DNA of 64,000 bases from Ignavibacteriota bacterium (GTDB taxonomy: Bacteria; Bacteroidota; Ignavibacteria; Tepidaquicellales; Tepidaquicellaceae): NCBI GenBank assembly GCA_020437545.1, contig JAGQWH010000003.1, forward strand, positions 1 to 64,000. The letters run 5' to 3'. Of the stretch, positions 51,673 to 61,830 are shown piece after piece. The first letter of the stretch is position 1; every line of letters begins with the position of its first letter. Position numbers and translations under genes: made by a program. Under the pieces are notes generated by a model, which worked only from the letters and a program-made list of their open reading frames with translations, searched no databases and was not told the origin of the DNA.

Positions 51673-52881
51673 ATGAATAAATTTGGCTCACAAAAAATAA
51701 AGATAGCTATAATAGTATCCGGTGTCTTAATTGCTATTATAGTTTTGATATATACACAGACTCTTGCGCAAAAAACTCAGAAGCGGGAAAGGGATATTGC
51801 AGGGTTATACGCAAAATCAATGGAGTATCTTGCCAATGATGAAAACTCATCGGGCGAATACGGATTTATTTTTGATCAGATCATTCCGCAGATAGATTTT
51901 CCCATTATTGCAACTGACAGGGAACAAAAGGAGATCATACTGACCAAGAATGTCGAATATGATACTACGCTTTCAAAACTTGAACAGAATGAAATATTAT
52001 TCAGGAAAGCAAAAGAGATGGATGAAATAAATGCACCGATAATAGTATCTTATAAAGATTCGATCATATTAAATTATGTTCATTACGGTCAGTCAGGTCT
52101 TGTGACCGAACTGAAACTTCTTCCCGTGTTTGAAGTCATCATTGCGGGAATTTTTGTTTTTCTCGGATATATAGGATTTTCATATATAAAGAAAAATGAG
52201 CAAAGCAATATATGGGTAGGTCTGTCAAGAGAAACTGCCCATCAGCTTGGAACTCCTCTCAGCTCTCTGCTAGGATGGACTGAAATGCTGAGAAATATAG
52301 AACCGCAGACCGAAGAACTTAAAGAAGTGACCAATGAGATCAGTAATGATCTTGAGAAGCTAAGTAAAATTGCAGGAAGGTTTTCAAAGATCGGTTCGCA
52401 GCCTAAACTCGAAACTGATAATGTTTCAAACGTGATCAGAAAAGTGTCAGAATATTTCGAGAAAAGGATACCTTCACTTGTAGCTGCAGACGGTTCGGTA
52501 AGTAAAAAAGTTCTGATAAAAATTAACACTTCAGGCAATTCAGAAGCCAGGATAAACAAAGATCTGTTTGAATGGGTGATAGAGAATTTATTGAAGAATG
52601 CTCTGGATGCGATGGAAAAAACTCACGGAGAAGTTGTATTTAACATCGCCGATAACGGTAATGATCTGGTAATTGACGTAGCTGATAACGGAAAAGGTAT
52701 TGATGCAAAATACAAGAAAGACATATTCCGTCCCGGATATTCCACCAAAACAAGAGGCTGGGGTCTGGGGTTAAGTTTATCAAAAAGGATTATAGAAGAT
52801 TATCATAAAGGCAAACTTCTGCTTGTCGATTCAAGTCACGGAAAAGGCACTACATTCAGGATTAAACTATTAAAAAACTAA
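51673..52881 (+). CDS. Membrane sensor histidine kinase
   Basis: 402 residues. Helix 1 (IAIIVSGVLIAIIVLIYTQ) and helix 2 (VFEVIIAGIFVFLGYIGFSYI, about 155-178) enclose a sensor region of roughly 130 residues. The phosphoacceptor box SRETAHQLGTPLSSLLGW lies near 187-204, and the ATP-binding domain has ENLLKNALDAM (N box), DVADNGKGID (G1), FRPGYSTKTRGWGLGLSLSKRI (F and G2). No response regulator gene is adjacent, so it is an orphan kinase. It is followed 9 bp later by a membrane glycosyltransferase gene, which may be co-transcribed. Confidence 0.88.
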   Translation: MNKFGSQKIKIAIIVSGVLIAIIVLIYTQTLAQKTQKRERDIAGLYAKSMEYLANDENSSGEYGFIFDQIIPQIDFPIIATDREQKEIILTKNVEYDTTLSKLEQNEILFRKAKEMDEINAPIIVSYKDSIILNYVHYGQSGLVTELKLLPVFEVIIAGIFVFLGYIGFSYIKKNEQSNIWVGLSRETAHQLGTPLSSLLGWTEMLRNIEPQTEELKEVTNEISNDLEKLSKIAGRFSKIGSQPKLETDNVSNVIRKVSEYFEKRIPSLVAADGSVSKKVLIKINTSGNSEARINKDLFEWVIENLLKNALDAMEKTHGEVVFNIADNGNDLVIDVADNGKGIDAKYKKDIFRPGYSTKTRGWGLGLSLSKRIIEDYHKGKLLLVDSSHGKGTTFRIKLLKN

Positions 52882-52890
52882 CAACGGTCA

Positions 52891-55194
52891 TTGGAATTAG
52901 ATAAAAATAATAATCTGCAAAATGCGCTCGAATATATAAACGATCTCAGGATCAGATTTATTTCCAGTCAGACCATTCAGATCACCACGCTGCTGGTGAT
53001 AAAGTTTTTTTTCCAGCTGTTAATACTGTATTCGGGATACAGATGGCTTTCTGCGGATGATTACTGCCGGACTGTTAAATCTTATGAATGGCTTCAGAAT
53101 CCGGTAATAGATTCAGGTGTATGGCTTACTCCGCATTTCTGGATCAACGGATTTGTAATGCTTTTTGTAAAAGACCTCTTTACTGCAGCGATGATAGTCA
53201 ATGTGGTTTTTTCCACTGCAACTGTTTTATATTTTTACAAAGCTGTTCTTATCTGCTTTGATAAAAAGAACGCCTTTTTTTCTTCACTGATTTTCTGTCT
53301 TTTCCCATTCCAGGTCTGGCTCAGCATCAGCGGTTTACCGGAATCAATATTTTTCTTCTTTGTCATAGCCGGAATTTATTATTTTATCAAATGGAAATTT
53401 CAGGGTGAGCAGAAGTTATTTCTTGTTCTCAGCGCGGTTTGTTTTGCATTGTCAAACGGATTCAGGTATGAAGGCTGGCTGTTCAGCGGAACGTTCATTC
53501 TTCTTGTCCTCTATGACATCGTAATTGAAAAAAAGATCTCCAAAAAGATCATAATTAACTTTGCTGTTTCACTTATCTCTTTCACAACGATCGTATGGTG
53601 GCTTCTGCAGAATTATTTTGATCATCAGAATATGTTCTTTTTTGCCGAGGAAACTACAAAGATATTCAATCAATTCAACACTGCAGGCTTCATGCAGAGA
53701 CTTGTACAGTATCCCACCTTCATATTTTTCATTGCGCCGATCACGACCTTTTTTGCATTGAAGATCATTTATGAAACTATCCGGTTAAAAGAACTCACAC
53801 CTGCTAAGATTTTCCTGATGTTTAATCTGATCGAACTGGCTGTGCTTATGCTGCAGGGAATTCTCGGAACCGGCGGTACGAATATGATCTCAAGATATAT
53901 TGTCATAAATGCAATTCTTTTCATACCGTTCTGTATTCAGCAGGCATTCGAATTTAAAAAAGGTATTGCAGTTAGTATTATTGGTGTAATTCTTATCATA
54001 AATATTATCTGGAGTTTCTATTATCCGCAGCCTTACAGGGAAGATACATTTGCTGTCGGAGGTATTTTAAAGGAGCTTGAGCAGAAAGATTATATAAAGG
54101 AAACCGGTAAAATTTATTTTGAAGAGGTTCCGGGTTACTTTGACATATTTGCAGTTCAGGCGTTATCCAATAATCCGTCCAAATTCATACTCGGTGATTT
54201 CCCTTCAATCAAATCGAATGAGAAGAAAAAGCAAGGTAGAAGAAAACAGAAGACAGATGAAGAATTAAATATAATTGAACTCAAAAATTTTCTTGAAAAG
54301 CAGAATGTAAAGGTTGCAGTAGTGAAGAGTGATAATTATGTAAGTAAACTGAAAAAACTCAGTTATAAGAATGAAGAAATAGGAGATTACAAATTGTTTT
54401 ATCTTGATAATCTTGAATCAAGTGTTAATGATTCTTCCATTATGCTTTTTTCTGAAAACATACTCAAACTTGATGAGAATCAGGATCTTATAAATTTCGG
54501 CAAACAACTTGGATTAAAAAATTACAGCATAGACAATACAAACTTCGGATTGAATCCGCAGACAGTCACTCTCAACTGGGGTGCGATCGATCCCTACATT
54601 ATTGACAGTATTGATTATGAGACCTTTGAATATGACAGATATATTTCGGCTATTGATCTGCGTTCGGCGGAAACTGACTCTGTTGTGTATTCTACTTTTA
54701 CAAGGATCTTCTCCGACAGAAATATTGAAAATCTGATAGAAGATAATAATGTGAGAAACATAGTTGTGCTTAAACCGTTTGCAATTCTTAACTATTCAAA
54801 AAAATACGGTAAGTCTATTTTCGAAGGCGGTGTATATAATATGGAGATCAGATTGTGGGATAATAAATATAAGAAGGATCTGATTGTCTATAAAGGAGAC
54901 AGTTTATACAAAAAGGAACCTGAGGAAATTTCGGATACATCCGCATCAGTTGTGTCAGCAGACTCCGTGAAATCGATTAGTAAGAAGAGTGTAAAGACTA
55001 TTACGGATACTCTTACAAAAAATTATGAACTTGGAACCATCATTGCTTTGTTTCCTGATTCGGATTATAATAAGATCGTAAGTCAGTCGAGTACAGGCAT
55101 ATACAGAATGATGATGAGAAACGGTCTCCAGGTGTTTTTCTCACAGAGATATCAGGGAGATCAGTTTCTGAAATGGGTGTTCAATTATTTTTAA
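52891..55194 (+). CDS. Large GT-C type membrane glycosyltransferase-like protein
   Basis: 767 residues. TTG start at 52891, 9 bp after the kinase gene. The first extracytoplasmic loop has YRWLSADDYCRTVKSYEW, an Asp-Asp pair where GT39/GT-C enzymes keep their catalytic acidic residue, and SGLPESIFFFFVIAGIYYF follows. About ten membrane helices end near residue 385; the second half is a long soluble domain with a lysine-rich stretch (KKKQGRRKQK near 445). This is longer than usual for the family. It probably moves a sugar from a polyprenyl-phosphate donor in the periplasm; the acceptor is unknown. Confidence 0.68.
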   Translation: MELDKNNNLQNALEYINDLRIRFISSQTIQITTLLVIKFFFQLLILYSGYRWLSADDYCRTVKSYEWLQNPVIDSGVWLTPHFWINGFVMLFVKDLFTAAMIVNVVFSTATVLYFYKAVLICFDKKNAFFSSLIFCLFPFQVWLSISGLPESIFFFFVIAGIYYFIKWKFQGEQKLFLVLSAVCFALSNGFRYEGWLFSGTFILLVLYDIVIEKKISKKIIINFAVSLISFTTIVWWLLQNYFDHQNMFFFAEETTKIFNQFNTAGFMQRLVQYPTFIFFIAPITTFFALKIIYETIRLKELTPAKIFLMFNLIELAVLMLQGILGTGGTNMISRYIVINAILFIPFCIQQAFEFKKGIAVSIIGVILIINIIWSFYYPQPYREDTFAVGGILKELEQKDYIKETGKIYFEEVPGYFDIFAVQALSNNPSKFILGDFPSIKSNEKKKQGRRKQKTDEELNIIELKNFLEKQNVKVAVVKSDNYVSKLKKLSYKNEEIGDYKLFYLDNLESSVNDSSIMLFSENILKLDENQDLINFGKQLGLKNYSIDNTNFGLNPQTVTLNWGAIDPYIIDSIDYETFEYDRYISAIDLRSAETDSVVYSTFTRIFSDRNIENLIEDNNVRNIVVLKPFAILNYSKKYGKSIFEGGVYNMEIRLWDNKYKKDLIVYKGDSLYKKEPEEISDTSASVVSADSVKSISKKSVKTITDTLTKNYELGTIIALFPDSDYNKIVSQSSTGIYRMMMRNGLQVFFSQRYQGDQFLKWVFNYF

Positions 55195-55207
55195 ATTTTT
55201 TTTCCGG

Positions 55208-56218
55208 TTAATATAAATATTCAAAAATATGCTGTTCTCCCTCGTCGAGAATTACCACTCTGTCTTTGTAATATTCACCCACATTGGTTACTGATCCGGT
55301 TCTGTCTTTTTGCTCTATCAGTTCCTTTAAAACAATTACAGGATAGTCAGGATCATTTCTGTACTGCAATGCTCCGAAATGAACAGGAAGCATCTTATCA
55401 GCTTTCAGATCATCAAACATTTTCAGCGCACCCATAGAAGTTACGTGATTAAAGTTGGTAAGCTCTTCACAATCTCTGCAGGGTCCTATAGGAATGAGTG
55501 CGAGATCTATATCAAATTTCTCACCTACTTTTTTAAAACCGTTTTCTTCATAAGCTGTATCGCCGGCATAGAAAATTGTAAGATCTTTATATTCAATAAT
55601 GTAACCGGTGCAGCCGGGCATATTCCACAGATAACTGTCAATTCCGTATCTTCCGCCAAAGTGAAGCGCATATACTGTTGTGATCTTCAGACCGTTAAAA
55701 TCTTTTGTCTCACCCACATAATTTTTTTTGGATGAATTACCGGTTTTCATTCTGATAAAATCAAAGTCATATCCCGGCATAAAATCCTCAGCACCTTCCG
55801 GGAAAACCAGTTTGGCTCCGGAGAATTTATCTTCAAGATCAGACAATGTAGAAATGCTGAGATGATCTGCATGTGCATGAGAAATAAGTATCATATCAAG
55901 CTTGGGAAGACGGTCAATATCAAACGCTGCTGTCTGTTTACGCGTCATTACGCCGCTTATCACATCATTAAAAACCGGATCTATAAGAATAACCCTGTCA
56001 TATACCTGAAGAAGCACCGATGAATGTCCGATCCAGAGAGCTGATAATTTTACATCAGGCTTTACAGGGTCTTTTATCTTACTGGACTTTTTTTCAGGTG
56101 ATGAAGTTATTGTTTTTCCGAGATTTTTAAAGCCAATGGAAAACAATCCGCAGCCGGAAATGGTCAGGATCAAACAGAATAATAAGATAGTTGATATTTT
56201 TAAAGAAAATCTTTTCAT
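55208..56218 (-). CDS. MBL-fold metallohydrolase lipoprotein (UlaG/NAPE-PLD-like)
   Basis: 336 residues from the ATG at 56218-56216; a longer frame from 56323 would overlap the upstream gene by 98 bp and lose the lipoprotein leader. KRFSLKISTILLFCLILTISGC ends in lipobox ISGC. ALWIGHSSVLLQVYDRVILIDPV, ISHAHADHLS (the HxHxDH zinc site), FYAGDTAYEENG and LPVHFGAL match the UlaG/NAPE-PLD-like branch of metallo-beta-lactamase-fold hydrolases. Likely a periplasmic lipid- or phosphodiester-processing enzyme; the substrate is unknown. Its start lies 7 bp downstream of the stop of the barrel-protein gene. Confidence 0.85.
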   Translation of the reverse strand: MKRFSLKISTILLFCLILTISGCGLFSIGFKNLGKTITSSPEKKSSKIKDPVKPDVKLSALWIGHSSVLLQVYDRVILIDPVFNDVISGVMTRKQTAAFDIDRLPKLDMILISHAHADHLSISTLSDLEDKFSGAKLVFPEGAEDFMPGYDFDFIRMKTGNSSKKNYVGETKDFNGLKITTVYALHFGGRYGIDSYLWNMPGCTGYIIEYKDLTIFYAGDTAYEENGFKKVGEKFDIDLALIPIGPCRDCEELTNFNHVTSMGALKMFDDLKADKMLPVHFGALQYRNDPDYPVIVLKELIEQKDRTGSVTNVGEYYKDRVVILDEGEQHIFEYLY

Positions 56219-56225
56219 ATAATTT

Positions 56226-56834
56226 TTACCAGTATTTAAAATAAATACTGAAATTGTATTCAGTGTTTTTGTTAAAATTGTAATTGCCCTGAAGACCGAG
56301 CGAACCGAATAAAAAATATACACCGCCTTCTATACCATAATATCCGCTTATGTTCTGTGACGGATTATTCCTGAAAGTATATTTCCCGCCGAGAGAAACA
56401 TACATATGCTCTCCGTAATTTTTTACGGGGATGTTTATCCTCGAACCTAAACCCAAAGCCGCCTTATTGAATCCGGAATAATCCAGTGAAGATAAAGCCA
56501 GTTCAGGCTGAACAAATAACTCAAGCGAACCCGTGTACTTTCTCATAGGATTTACAAATACAGACTGAACAGGTGACACATATTTATTCGTGCTGAATGA
56601 AATATTCAAAGCTGTGATCTGCCACCGGAATGCAAAATTGAGAGATGAATTATTATCATTTCTGTCATTCAGCCACGTCGGTGAAGGAATCAATTGAGTG
56701 ATTATCCATGAAATATTCCTTGCAGACGGACGTAACTCGTCAGTGATCCTTTCCTCATCTCCTTTGTTTTGAGAAAATGCAAATGAAGAGATAAACGACA
56801 TTAATACAAATAATAAAATTAATCTGAGTTTCAC
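56226..56834 (-). CDS. Predicted outer-membrane beta-barrel protein
   Basis: 202 residues. Signal peptide MKLRLILLFVLMSFISSFAFSQ. The mature part (NISWIITQLIPSPTWL, NFAFRWQITALNISF, GSLELFVQPELAL, MYVSLGGKYTF, YGIEGGVYFLFGSLGLQGNYNF) alternates as barrel strands and ends in aromatic residues (YFKYW). Function unknown. It is directly upstream of the MBL-fold lipoprotein gene and probably in the same transcript, so the two may act together on outer-membrane lipids. Confidence 0.65.
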   Translation of the reverse strand: MKLRLILLFVLMSFISSFAFSQNKGDEERITDELRPSARNISWIITQLIPSPTWLNDRNDNNSSLNFAFRWQITALNISFSTNKYVSPVQSVFVNPMRKYTGSLELFVQPELALSSLDYSGFNKAALGLGSRINIPVKNYGEHMYVSLGGKYTFRNNPSQNISGYYGIEGGVYFLFGSLGLQGNYNFNKNTEYNFSIYFKYW

Positions 56835-57096
56835 TGTGAATTTATAACGGATTTTAAATGCTTGTTCAAAAATACTTTTCTGACAACAAAATTAAAACAA
56901 AAAAGTTTATAATTTGCCGGGACCGTTTCTCAAAAATTAAAAATTTGTAATCTTTTCTGATTGGATGAAGTCAGGAAAGAGTATAGTAAGTACAGTCAGG
57001 AATATTCTATAAACCCCTTCCGGAAAATGAAAAACTTTAAAATGGTCATCTTTATTTTTAAATCAATAGTATGTTTGCAGCTCAGAATCGCACTCC

Positions 57097-57144
57097 TTAA
57101 CAATTCGGTAATAATAAATTAACACAGGTAACAATTCGGTAATC
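57097..57144 (+). promoter_or_regulatory. Pho-box-like 11-bp-spaced repeats before a TonB receptor
   Basis: TAACAATTCGGTAAT is present twice (57098-57112 and 57129-57143). The cores TTAACA (57097), GTAATA (57108) and TTAACA (57119) are exactly 11 bp apart, and GTAACA (57128) and GTAATC (57139) repeat the 11-bp step. TTAACA-like words at 11-bp steps are the layout of PhoP/PhoB-type response regulator sites. The rest of the gap 56835-57201 shows nothing further. Confidence 0.5.
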
Positions 57145-57201
57145 TTTATTAAACCTTATAAGTATAGTTTGAAGCATAAATTTTATCAGAAAAAAAACAG
57201 A

Positions 57202-59976
57202 ATGAAAAAAAATATATCACGTTTAATTTTTACTTTAATATTCCTTTTCACTGCAAATATAATATATTCGCAGTCAATTAAGGGAAAAATAACAGATGCT
57301 GAGAATTCAGTTCCACTGGTCGGGGCAACTGTTAAAGTTGTGGGACAGCCGTTAGGAGCTTTAGCAGATCTTGATGGATATTATGAGATAACAGATATGA
57401 TCCCCGGAGTTTATTCTATTGAAGTCTCTTACATAGGTTATACTCCCAAAACATTTAAAGACATTGTTGTAACAAAAGGAAATACTGCAAATATAAATGT
57501 ATCGCTAACTGTTGAAGGGCTTAGTACCGACGAGATCGTTGTAGAATCATCACAGACTCTTGCAAACGAAGAATCCCTTCTCAATGAACAAAAAAATTCG
57601 GCAAAAATACAGGACGGTATCAGTGAGCAGCAGATAAAACGCGCTCCCGATGCAACTGCTTCTGACGTATTAAAAAGAGTCATAGGTGTGAATATCATTG
57701 ATAACAAATTTGTATTTGTAAGAGGTACTTCAGAAAGATACAATAACACTACATTAAACGGCGTTGTTCTTCCAAGTTCGGAAGCTGACAGAAAATCATT
57801 TTCATTTGATCTTTTTCCTTCAAAGCTTCTGGAAAATATCATAATTGCTAAATCATTTACACCCGATCTTATCGGAAATTTTTCCGGCGGTTTGGTTCAG
57901 CTTAAAACCAGAGACTTTGTTGACCAGTTTATATTTACACTGGAGACAACAGGTTCTTATCTGACCGGATCCACTTCAAAAGGAAATTTTTACACATACG
58001 ATGCGGGTGAATCGAAGACATTGTTTTACAATTCAGGTCTGGACAACGGCGGGAGAGCTATTCCACCGGAGTTTCCTTCAACAAAATTTTCCGCTCCGAA
58101 TAATTACGGACAGTCTTTAACAAATAACTGGGGTCAGATAGACAGAAAGTCACCTGTTAACGGAGGTTATCAGCTAACACTCGGAAATAATTTCAATGTC
58201 TGGAACAATCCGCTTGGCGTTTTACTGGCTTACACTTACAAGAATGAGTTTGTAACGGAAAACATTTTCAGGGCTGAATATAATTCAGATACTACAACTT
58301 TGCTTAACTATAACGGAAGGTCATCTAATTATGCAGTGCTTAACGGAGGTGTCCTGAATCTAAATTATAAAATTGGTAACAATAATAAATTCAGCATAAA
58401 GAATACCTACTCGATCGCATCGGATGACAATACTCAATATTACGAAGGATATACTACTATCATTGATAACTTTGACAGACAGCTTTACGGTACCGATTTT
58501 ACGGAAAGAATTTTATATACCCTTTCAGTTTCAGGAAATCATTACATAAGTAAATTATCAAATATGAATCTGACATGGGAAGCTTCATACTCTGAGTCGG
58601 AAAGAAATGAACCTGATACCAAGACCACATTTTATCAGAAATCGAGCGGTTCGGATGATCCGTATATAATGCCTTTGACTACAATTCCAAATGATAATGT
58701 CGGACAGAGATTTTATTCAAAGCTGTTTGATATCAGCAAGTCAGTTGGGATGAATATTGAACAGCAGCTTATGAAGATCAACAGGCAGAATATCCGAATG
58801 AAATATGGTCTGCTTGCTATCGGAACTCACAGAGATTTCAATGCAAGGGTTTTTGCTCCTAAGCTTGCAAGATTCTCAAACATTGGACTTCAGCCGATAG
58901 AAACAATTTTCCAGCCTTCAAATTTTGATTCAACCACAATGTATATGGTGGAAACTACTGATAAGAGTGATGCTTATACCGCTCTGGAAAATACTTATGC
59001 AGGATACCTGATGTTTGATATTCCGGTTAATAAACTTCGTATAATTGCAGGTTTGAGATATGAATATGATGAACAAAAAGTGAATGGTTTTGAAAGAACT
59101 TCAGGTGATACTGTTAACGTAAATCAGGCAAACAATGATCTTCTTCCTTCCCTGAATCTGACTTATGCTTTGAATGATAAAACAAACCTAAGAGCTTCTT
59201 TGACTCAGACAGTATCAAGACCTGAACTCAGGGAGATAGCTCCATTTGCATTTATTAATTTTGTTACCGGCAGCCAGCTTACGGGTAACCCTGAACTTGA
59301 AGAAAGTCTGATACAGAATTATGATCTGCGGTATGAATTGTTCCCTAATGCAGGTGAGATCGCTGCTTTAAGTTTGTTCTACAAACATTTTGATCAGCCG
59401 ATTGAAAGAGTAATAGTGCCTACAATAACAGGTCCGGTACCTCAGTATACTTTTGCCAATGCCGTATCAGGAGCGATCAATTACGGTCTTGAGATCGAAG
59501 TCAGAAAAAAACTCGATTTCATTTCAAAGTCATTGAATGATTTTACAATCAACGGTAATCTCACTCTCGTAAATTCCCAGGTAAATCTTGACGGACTGCA
59601 AAGCGCGGTATCGGAAAAGACACGCAGACTTCAGGGTCAATCACCATATACTGTTAATGTCGGGTTGTATTATGATAATTTTGATCTCGGTCTGAGCGCC
59701 AATCTACTTTATAATGAATTCGGTGATAAGATCTCTGAAGTGGGAAGTCTCGGATTCAATGATATTTATGAACAGGGAAGAGCAGTATTTGATTTTTCAA
59801 TTTCAAAAACCTTTCTGAATAATTTTGAAGGTAAACTTGCTATCAGGGATATCTTTGATGAGGACATTATTTTTACACAAAAATTCACACTTCCGGATAA
59901 TCAGATCGTTGATAAGATCATAAGAAAAGAAACCACAGGAACCAATTTTGCTTTTTCTTTAGCTTATAAATTCTGA
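57202..59976 (+). CDS. TonB-dependent receptor with carboxypeptidase-like N-terminal domain
   Basis: 924 residues from ATG 57202; an in-frame TTG at 57169 adds 11 basic residues and is less likely. After the signal peptide (IFTLIFLFTANIIYSQ) comes a carboxypeptidase regulatory-like domain: SIKGKITDAENSVPLVGATVKVV, GYYEITDMIPGVYSIEVSYIGY. The plug has APDATASDVLKRVIGVNII, FVRGTSERYNNTTLNGV and PDLIGNFSGGLVQLKTRDF, then a ~700-residue barrel ending NFAFSLAYKF. It imports a large or scarce nutrient through TonB; the substrate is not readable. Together with the T9SS protein 79 bp downstream and the Pho-box-like repeats, a phosphate-related role is a hypothesis. Confidence 0.85.
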   Translation: MKKNISRLIFTLIFLFTANIIYSQSIKGKITDAENSVPLVGATVKVVGQPLGALADLDGYYEITDMIPGVYSIEVSYIGYTPKTFKDIVVTKGNTANINVSLTVEGLSTDEIVVESSQTLANEESLLNEQKNSAKIQDGISEQQIKRAPDATASDVLKRVIGVNIIDNKFVFVRGTSERYNNTTLNGVVLPSSEADRKSFSFDLFPSKLLENIIIAKSFTPDLIGNFSGGLVQLKTRDFVDQFIFTLETTGSYLTGSTSKGNFYTYDAGESKTLFYNSGLDNGGRAIPPEFPSTKFSAPNNYGQSLTNNWGQIDRKSPVNGGYQLTLGNNFNVWNNPLGVLLAYTYKNEFVTENIFRAEYNSDTTTLLNYNGRSSNYAVLNGGVLNLNYKIGNNNKFSIKNTYSIASDDNTQYYEGYTTIIDNFDRQLYGTDFTERILYTLSVSGNHYISKLSNMNLTWEASYSESERNEPDTKTTFYQKSSGSDDPYIMPLTTIPNDNVGQRFYSKLFDISKSVGMNIEQQLMKINRQNIRMKYGLLAIGTHRDFNARVFAPKLARFSNIGLQPIETIFQPSNFDSTTMYMVETTDKSDAYTALENTYAGYLMFDIPVNKLRIIAGLRYEYDEQKVNGFERTSGDTVNVNQANNDLLPSLNLTYALNDKTNLRASLTQTVSRPELREIAPFAFINFVTGSQLTGNPELEESLIQNYDLRYELFPNAGEIAALSLFYKHFDQPIERVIVPTITGPVPQYTFANAVSGAINYGLEIEVRKKLDFISKSLNDFTINGNLTLVNSQVNLDGLQSAVSEKTRRLQGQSPYTVNVGLYYDNFDLGLSANLLYNEFGDKISEVGSLGFNDIYEQGRAVFDFSISKTFLNNFEGKLAIRDIFDEDIIFTQKFTLPDNQIVDKIIRKETTGTNFAFSLAYKF

Positions 59977-60055
59977 TATAAAACAGATCATTTAAAAAGA
60001 ATATTCAAAAATTAAAAAATAAATTTTTTATTAATTAATAAACAAAAAAGAAAAC

Positions 60056-61735
60056 ATGAAAAAAATTATTTCATTATTTTTTCTGATAATAGCTTTCTCA
60101 TTTTCAGGAAATGTGTATTCACAAGTTGATTCGACCACACTTAATTCTTCAAGTATTACAAGCAATACAACTCTGAGCCGGACAACTACTTATATTATGA
60201 AAGGGTTTAATTACATACAAAGCGGAGCAACGCTTACAATCGAACCCGGGACAAAGATATACGGTGACTTTGAAACAAAGGGAACACTTATTATTCAGAG
60301 AGGCGCAAAGATCTACGCTAATGCAAGTGCAAATGATCCGATCGTTTTTACAAGTGAAAAACCCGCAGGTCAGAGAGCTGCAGGAGACTGGGGCGGTATA
60401 ATTATTCTAGGAAGATCAGCTATCAATACTTCTACAGGCGCAGACTCAGCAGAGATCGAAGGATTCGGTCCGGGTCTTGGTCCGATCTATGGCGGACAAC
60501 CTGTGATCAATGATGACAGTTCAGGTGTTTTAAGATATGTAAGAATTGAATTCCCGGGTGTAAACCTTACCGGTGTTTCAGGAAATGAGATAAACGGACT
60601 TACAATGGGCGGTGTCGGCAGCAGAACAGTAATTGATTATGTACAGGTAAGTTTCAGCGGAGATGATTCATTCGAATGGTTTGGAGGCAATGTCAACTGC
60701 AAACACTTAATAGCTTACAAAGGCATTGATGATGACTGGGATACTGATAACGGATTCCGGGGTTCAGTGCAGTTCGGATTAAGCGTGCGGGATACCGGGC
60801 TTGTCGATATCAGTACATCAAACGGTTTTGAATCAGACAACAATAACAACACACCAAACAACTACAATACACCCAGAACGAAACCGGTATTCTCAAACAT
60901 GACAGTCATAGGACCTTATGGTGAAATCGGATGGAATGTAAGTTCACTCTGGGGAAGAGGCGGACATCTCAGAAGAAATACACAGCTTAGCGCATACAAC
61001 TCGATCATAATGGCATGGAAAGTCGGTCTGAGATTTGACGGCAGCGGTGTCGGAAATGCAGCACAGGCAGATACTATTCAGATCAGGAATACTATCCTTG
61101 CTGGGAATATAAGACTGGCTGACAGTACGGGAACAGGTTCATTCTCACCGCAGGAATGGTTAAGAACGCCTGCATTCGGAAATACTATTTTTGATGTGAA
61201 TTCATCAGTTCAGCTTACAGCGCCATTTAGTATCTATCCTGAAGTTCCTCTGCCTGGAACAAACGTAAACAACTGGATGCCGCTCGGCGGTTCGCCTGCT
61301 TTAAGCGGTGCCAATTTCAATAATCCAAATCTTGCCGGACTCGAACAGGTAACTTTCAGAGGTGCATTCGGAACCGAAAACTGGTCTGATAACTGGGCAC
61401 AATTCAATCCGAAAAATTATACTGTGATCGGAATAAATCAGCTTTCAACTGTTGTACCTGACAAATTCAGTTTATCACAGAATTATCCTAATCCGTTTAA
61501 CCCTTCAACAAAAATTCAGTTTGATGTGAAAAATATCACAAACGGATCTTCCAATGTAAAACTGGTAGTTTATAATATGACCGGTAAAGAAGTATCAACA
61601 CTGGTAAATGAGAAACTTTCTTCTGGAAGTTATGAAGTTGATTTCAATGGTTCAAATTTATCAAGTGGAGTTTATTATTACAGACTTTCAGTTGATGGAT
61701 TTACGGAGACAAAGAAAATGTCGCTGATCAAATAA
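60056..61735 (+). CDS. Secreted protein with WGGIIILGR motif and T9SS sorting domain
   Basis: 559 residues. Signal peptide MKKIISLFFLIIAFSFSGNVYS. Residues ~45-115 (YIQSGATLTIEPGTKIYGD, GTLIIQRGAKIYANASANDPIVFTSE, GDWGGIIILGRSAIN) look like the start of a right-handed beta-helix and resemble exported proteins that follow TonB receptors in Bacteroidota; DSFEWFGGNVNCKHLIAYKG and DDDWDTDNGFRGSVQF are further conserved-looking blocks. The C terminus (QNYPNPFNPSTKIQF to KKMSLIK) is a type IX sorting domain. Likely a surface partner of the receptor encoded upstream; enzymatic activity unknown. Confidence 0.82.
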   Translation: MKKIISLFFLIIAFSFSGNVYSQVDSTTLNSSSITSNTTLSRTTTYIMKGFNYIQSGATLTIEPGTKIYGDFETKGTLIIQRGAKIYANASANDPIVFTSEKPAGQRAAGDWGGIIILGRSAINTSTGADSAEIEGFGPGLGPIYGGQPVINDDSSGVLRYVRIEFPGVNLTGVSGNEINGLTMGGVGSRTVIDYVQVSFSGDDSFEWFGGNVNCKHLIAYKGIDDDWDTDNGFRGSVQFGLSVRDTGLVDISTSNGFESDNNNNTPNNYNTPRTKPVFSNMTVIGPYGEIGWNVSSLWGRGGHLRRNTQLSAYNSIIMAWKVGLRFDGSGVGNAAQADTIQIRNTILAGNIRLADSTGTGSFSPQEWLRTPAFGNTIFDVNSSVQLTAPFSIYPEVPLPGTNVNNWMPLGGSPALSGANFNNPNLAGLEQVTFRGAFGTENWSDNWAQFNPKNYTVIGINQLSTVVPDKFSLSQNYPNPFNPSTKIQFDVKNITNGSSNVKLVVYNMTGKEVSTLVNEKLSSGSYEVDFNGSNLSSGVYYYRLSVDGFTETKKMSLIK

Positions 61736-61750
61736 AATTTGTAAAGTAAT

Positions 61751-61777
61751 AAGTTCATAAAGTTCATAAAGCTTATA
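61751..61777. repeat. 9-bp tandem array (aagttcata)x3
   Basis: aagttcata, aagttcata, aagcttata, beginning 16 bp after the stop of the T9SS gene. Confidence 0.75.
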
Positions 61778-61789
61778 AAAAAATAAAAA

Positions 61790-61821
61790 CCCCTGAGGTA
61801 TTTACCTTCAGGGGTTTTTTT
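61790..61821 (+). terminator. Rho-independent terminator between convergent genes
   Basis: CCCCTGA (61790-61796) pairs with TCAGGGG (61808-61814), and GGT with ACC after a one-base bulge; seven T follow. A-runs on the left side may allow it to work for the minus strand as well. Confidence 0.9.
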
Positions 61822-61830
61822 ATTTACATA

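Noticed and set aside
56219-56323. Longer N terminus for the MBL-fold gene
   Set aside because: It overlaps the 3' end of the upstream barrel gene and would bury a good lipoprotein signal peptide that starts at 56218.
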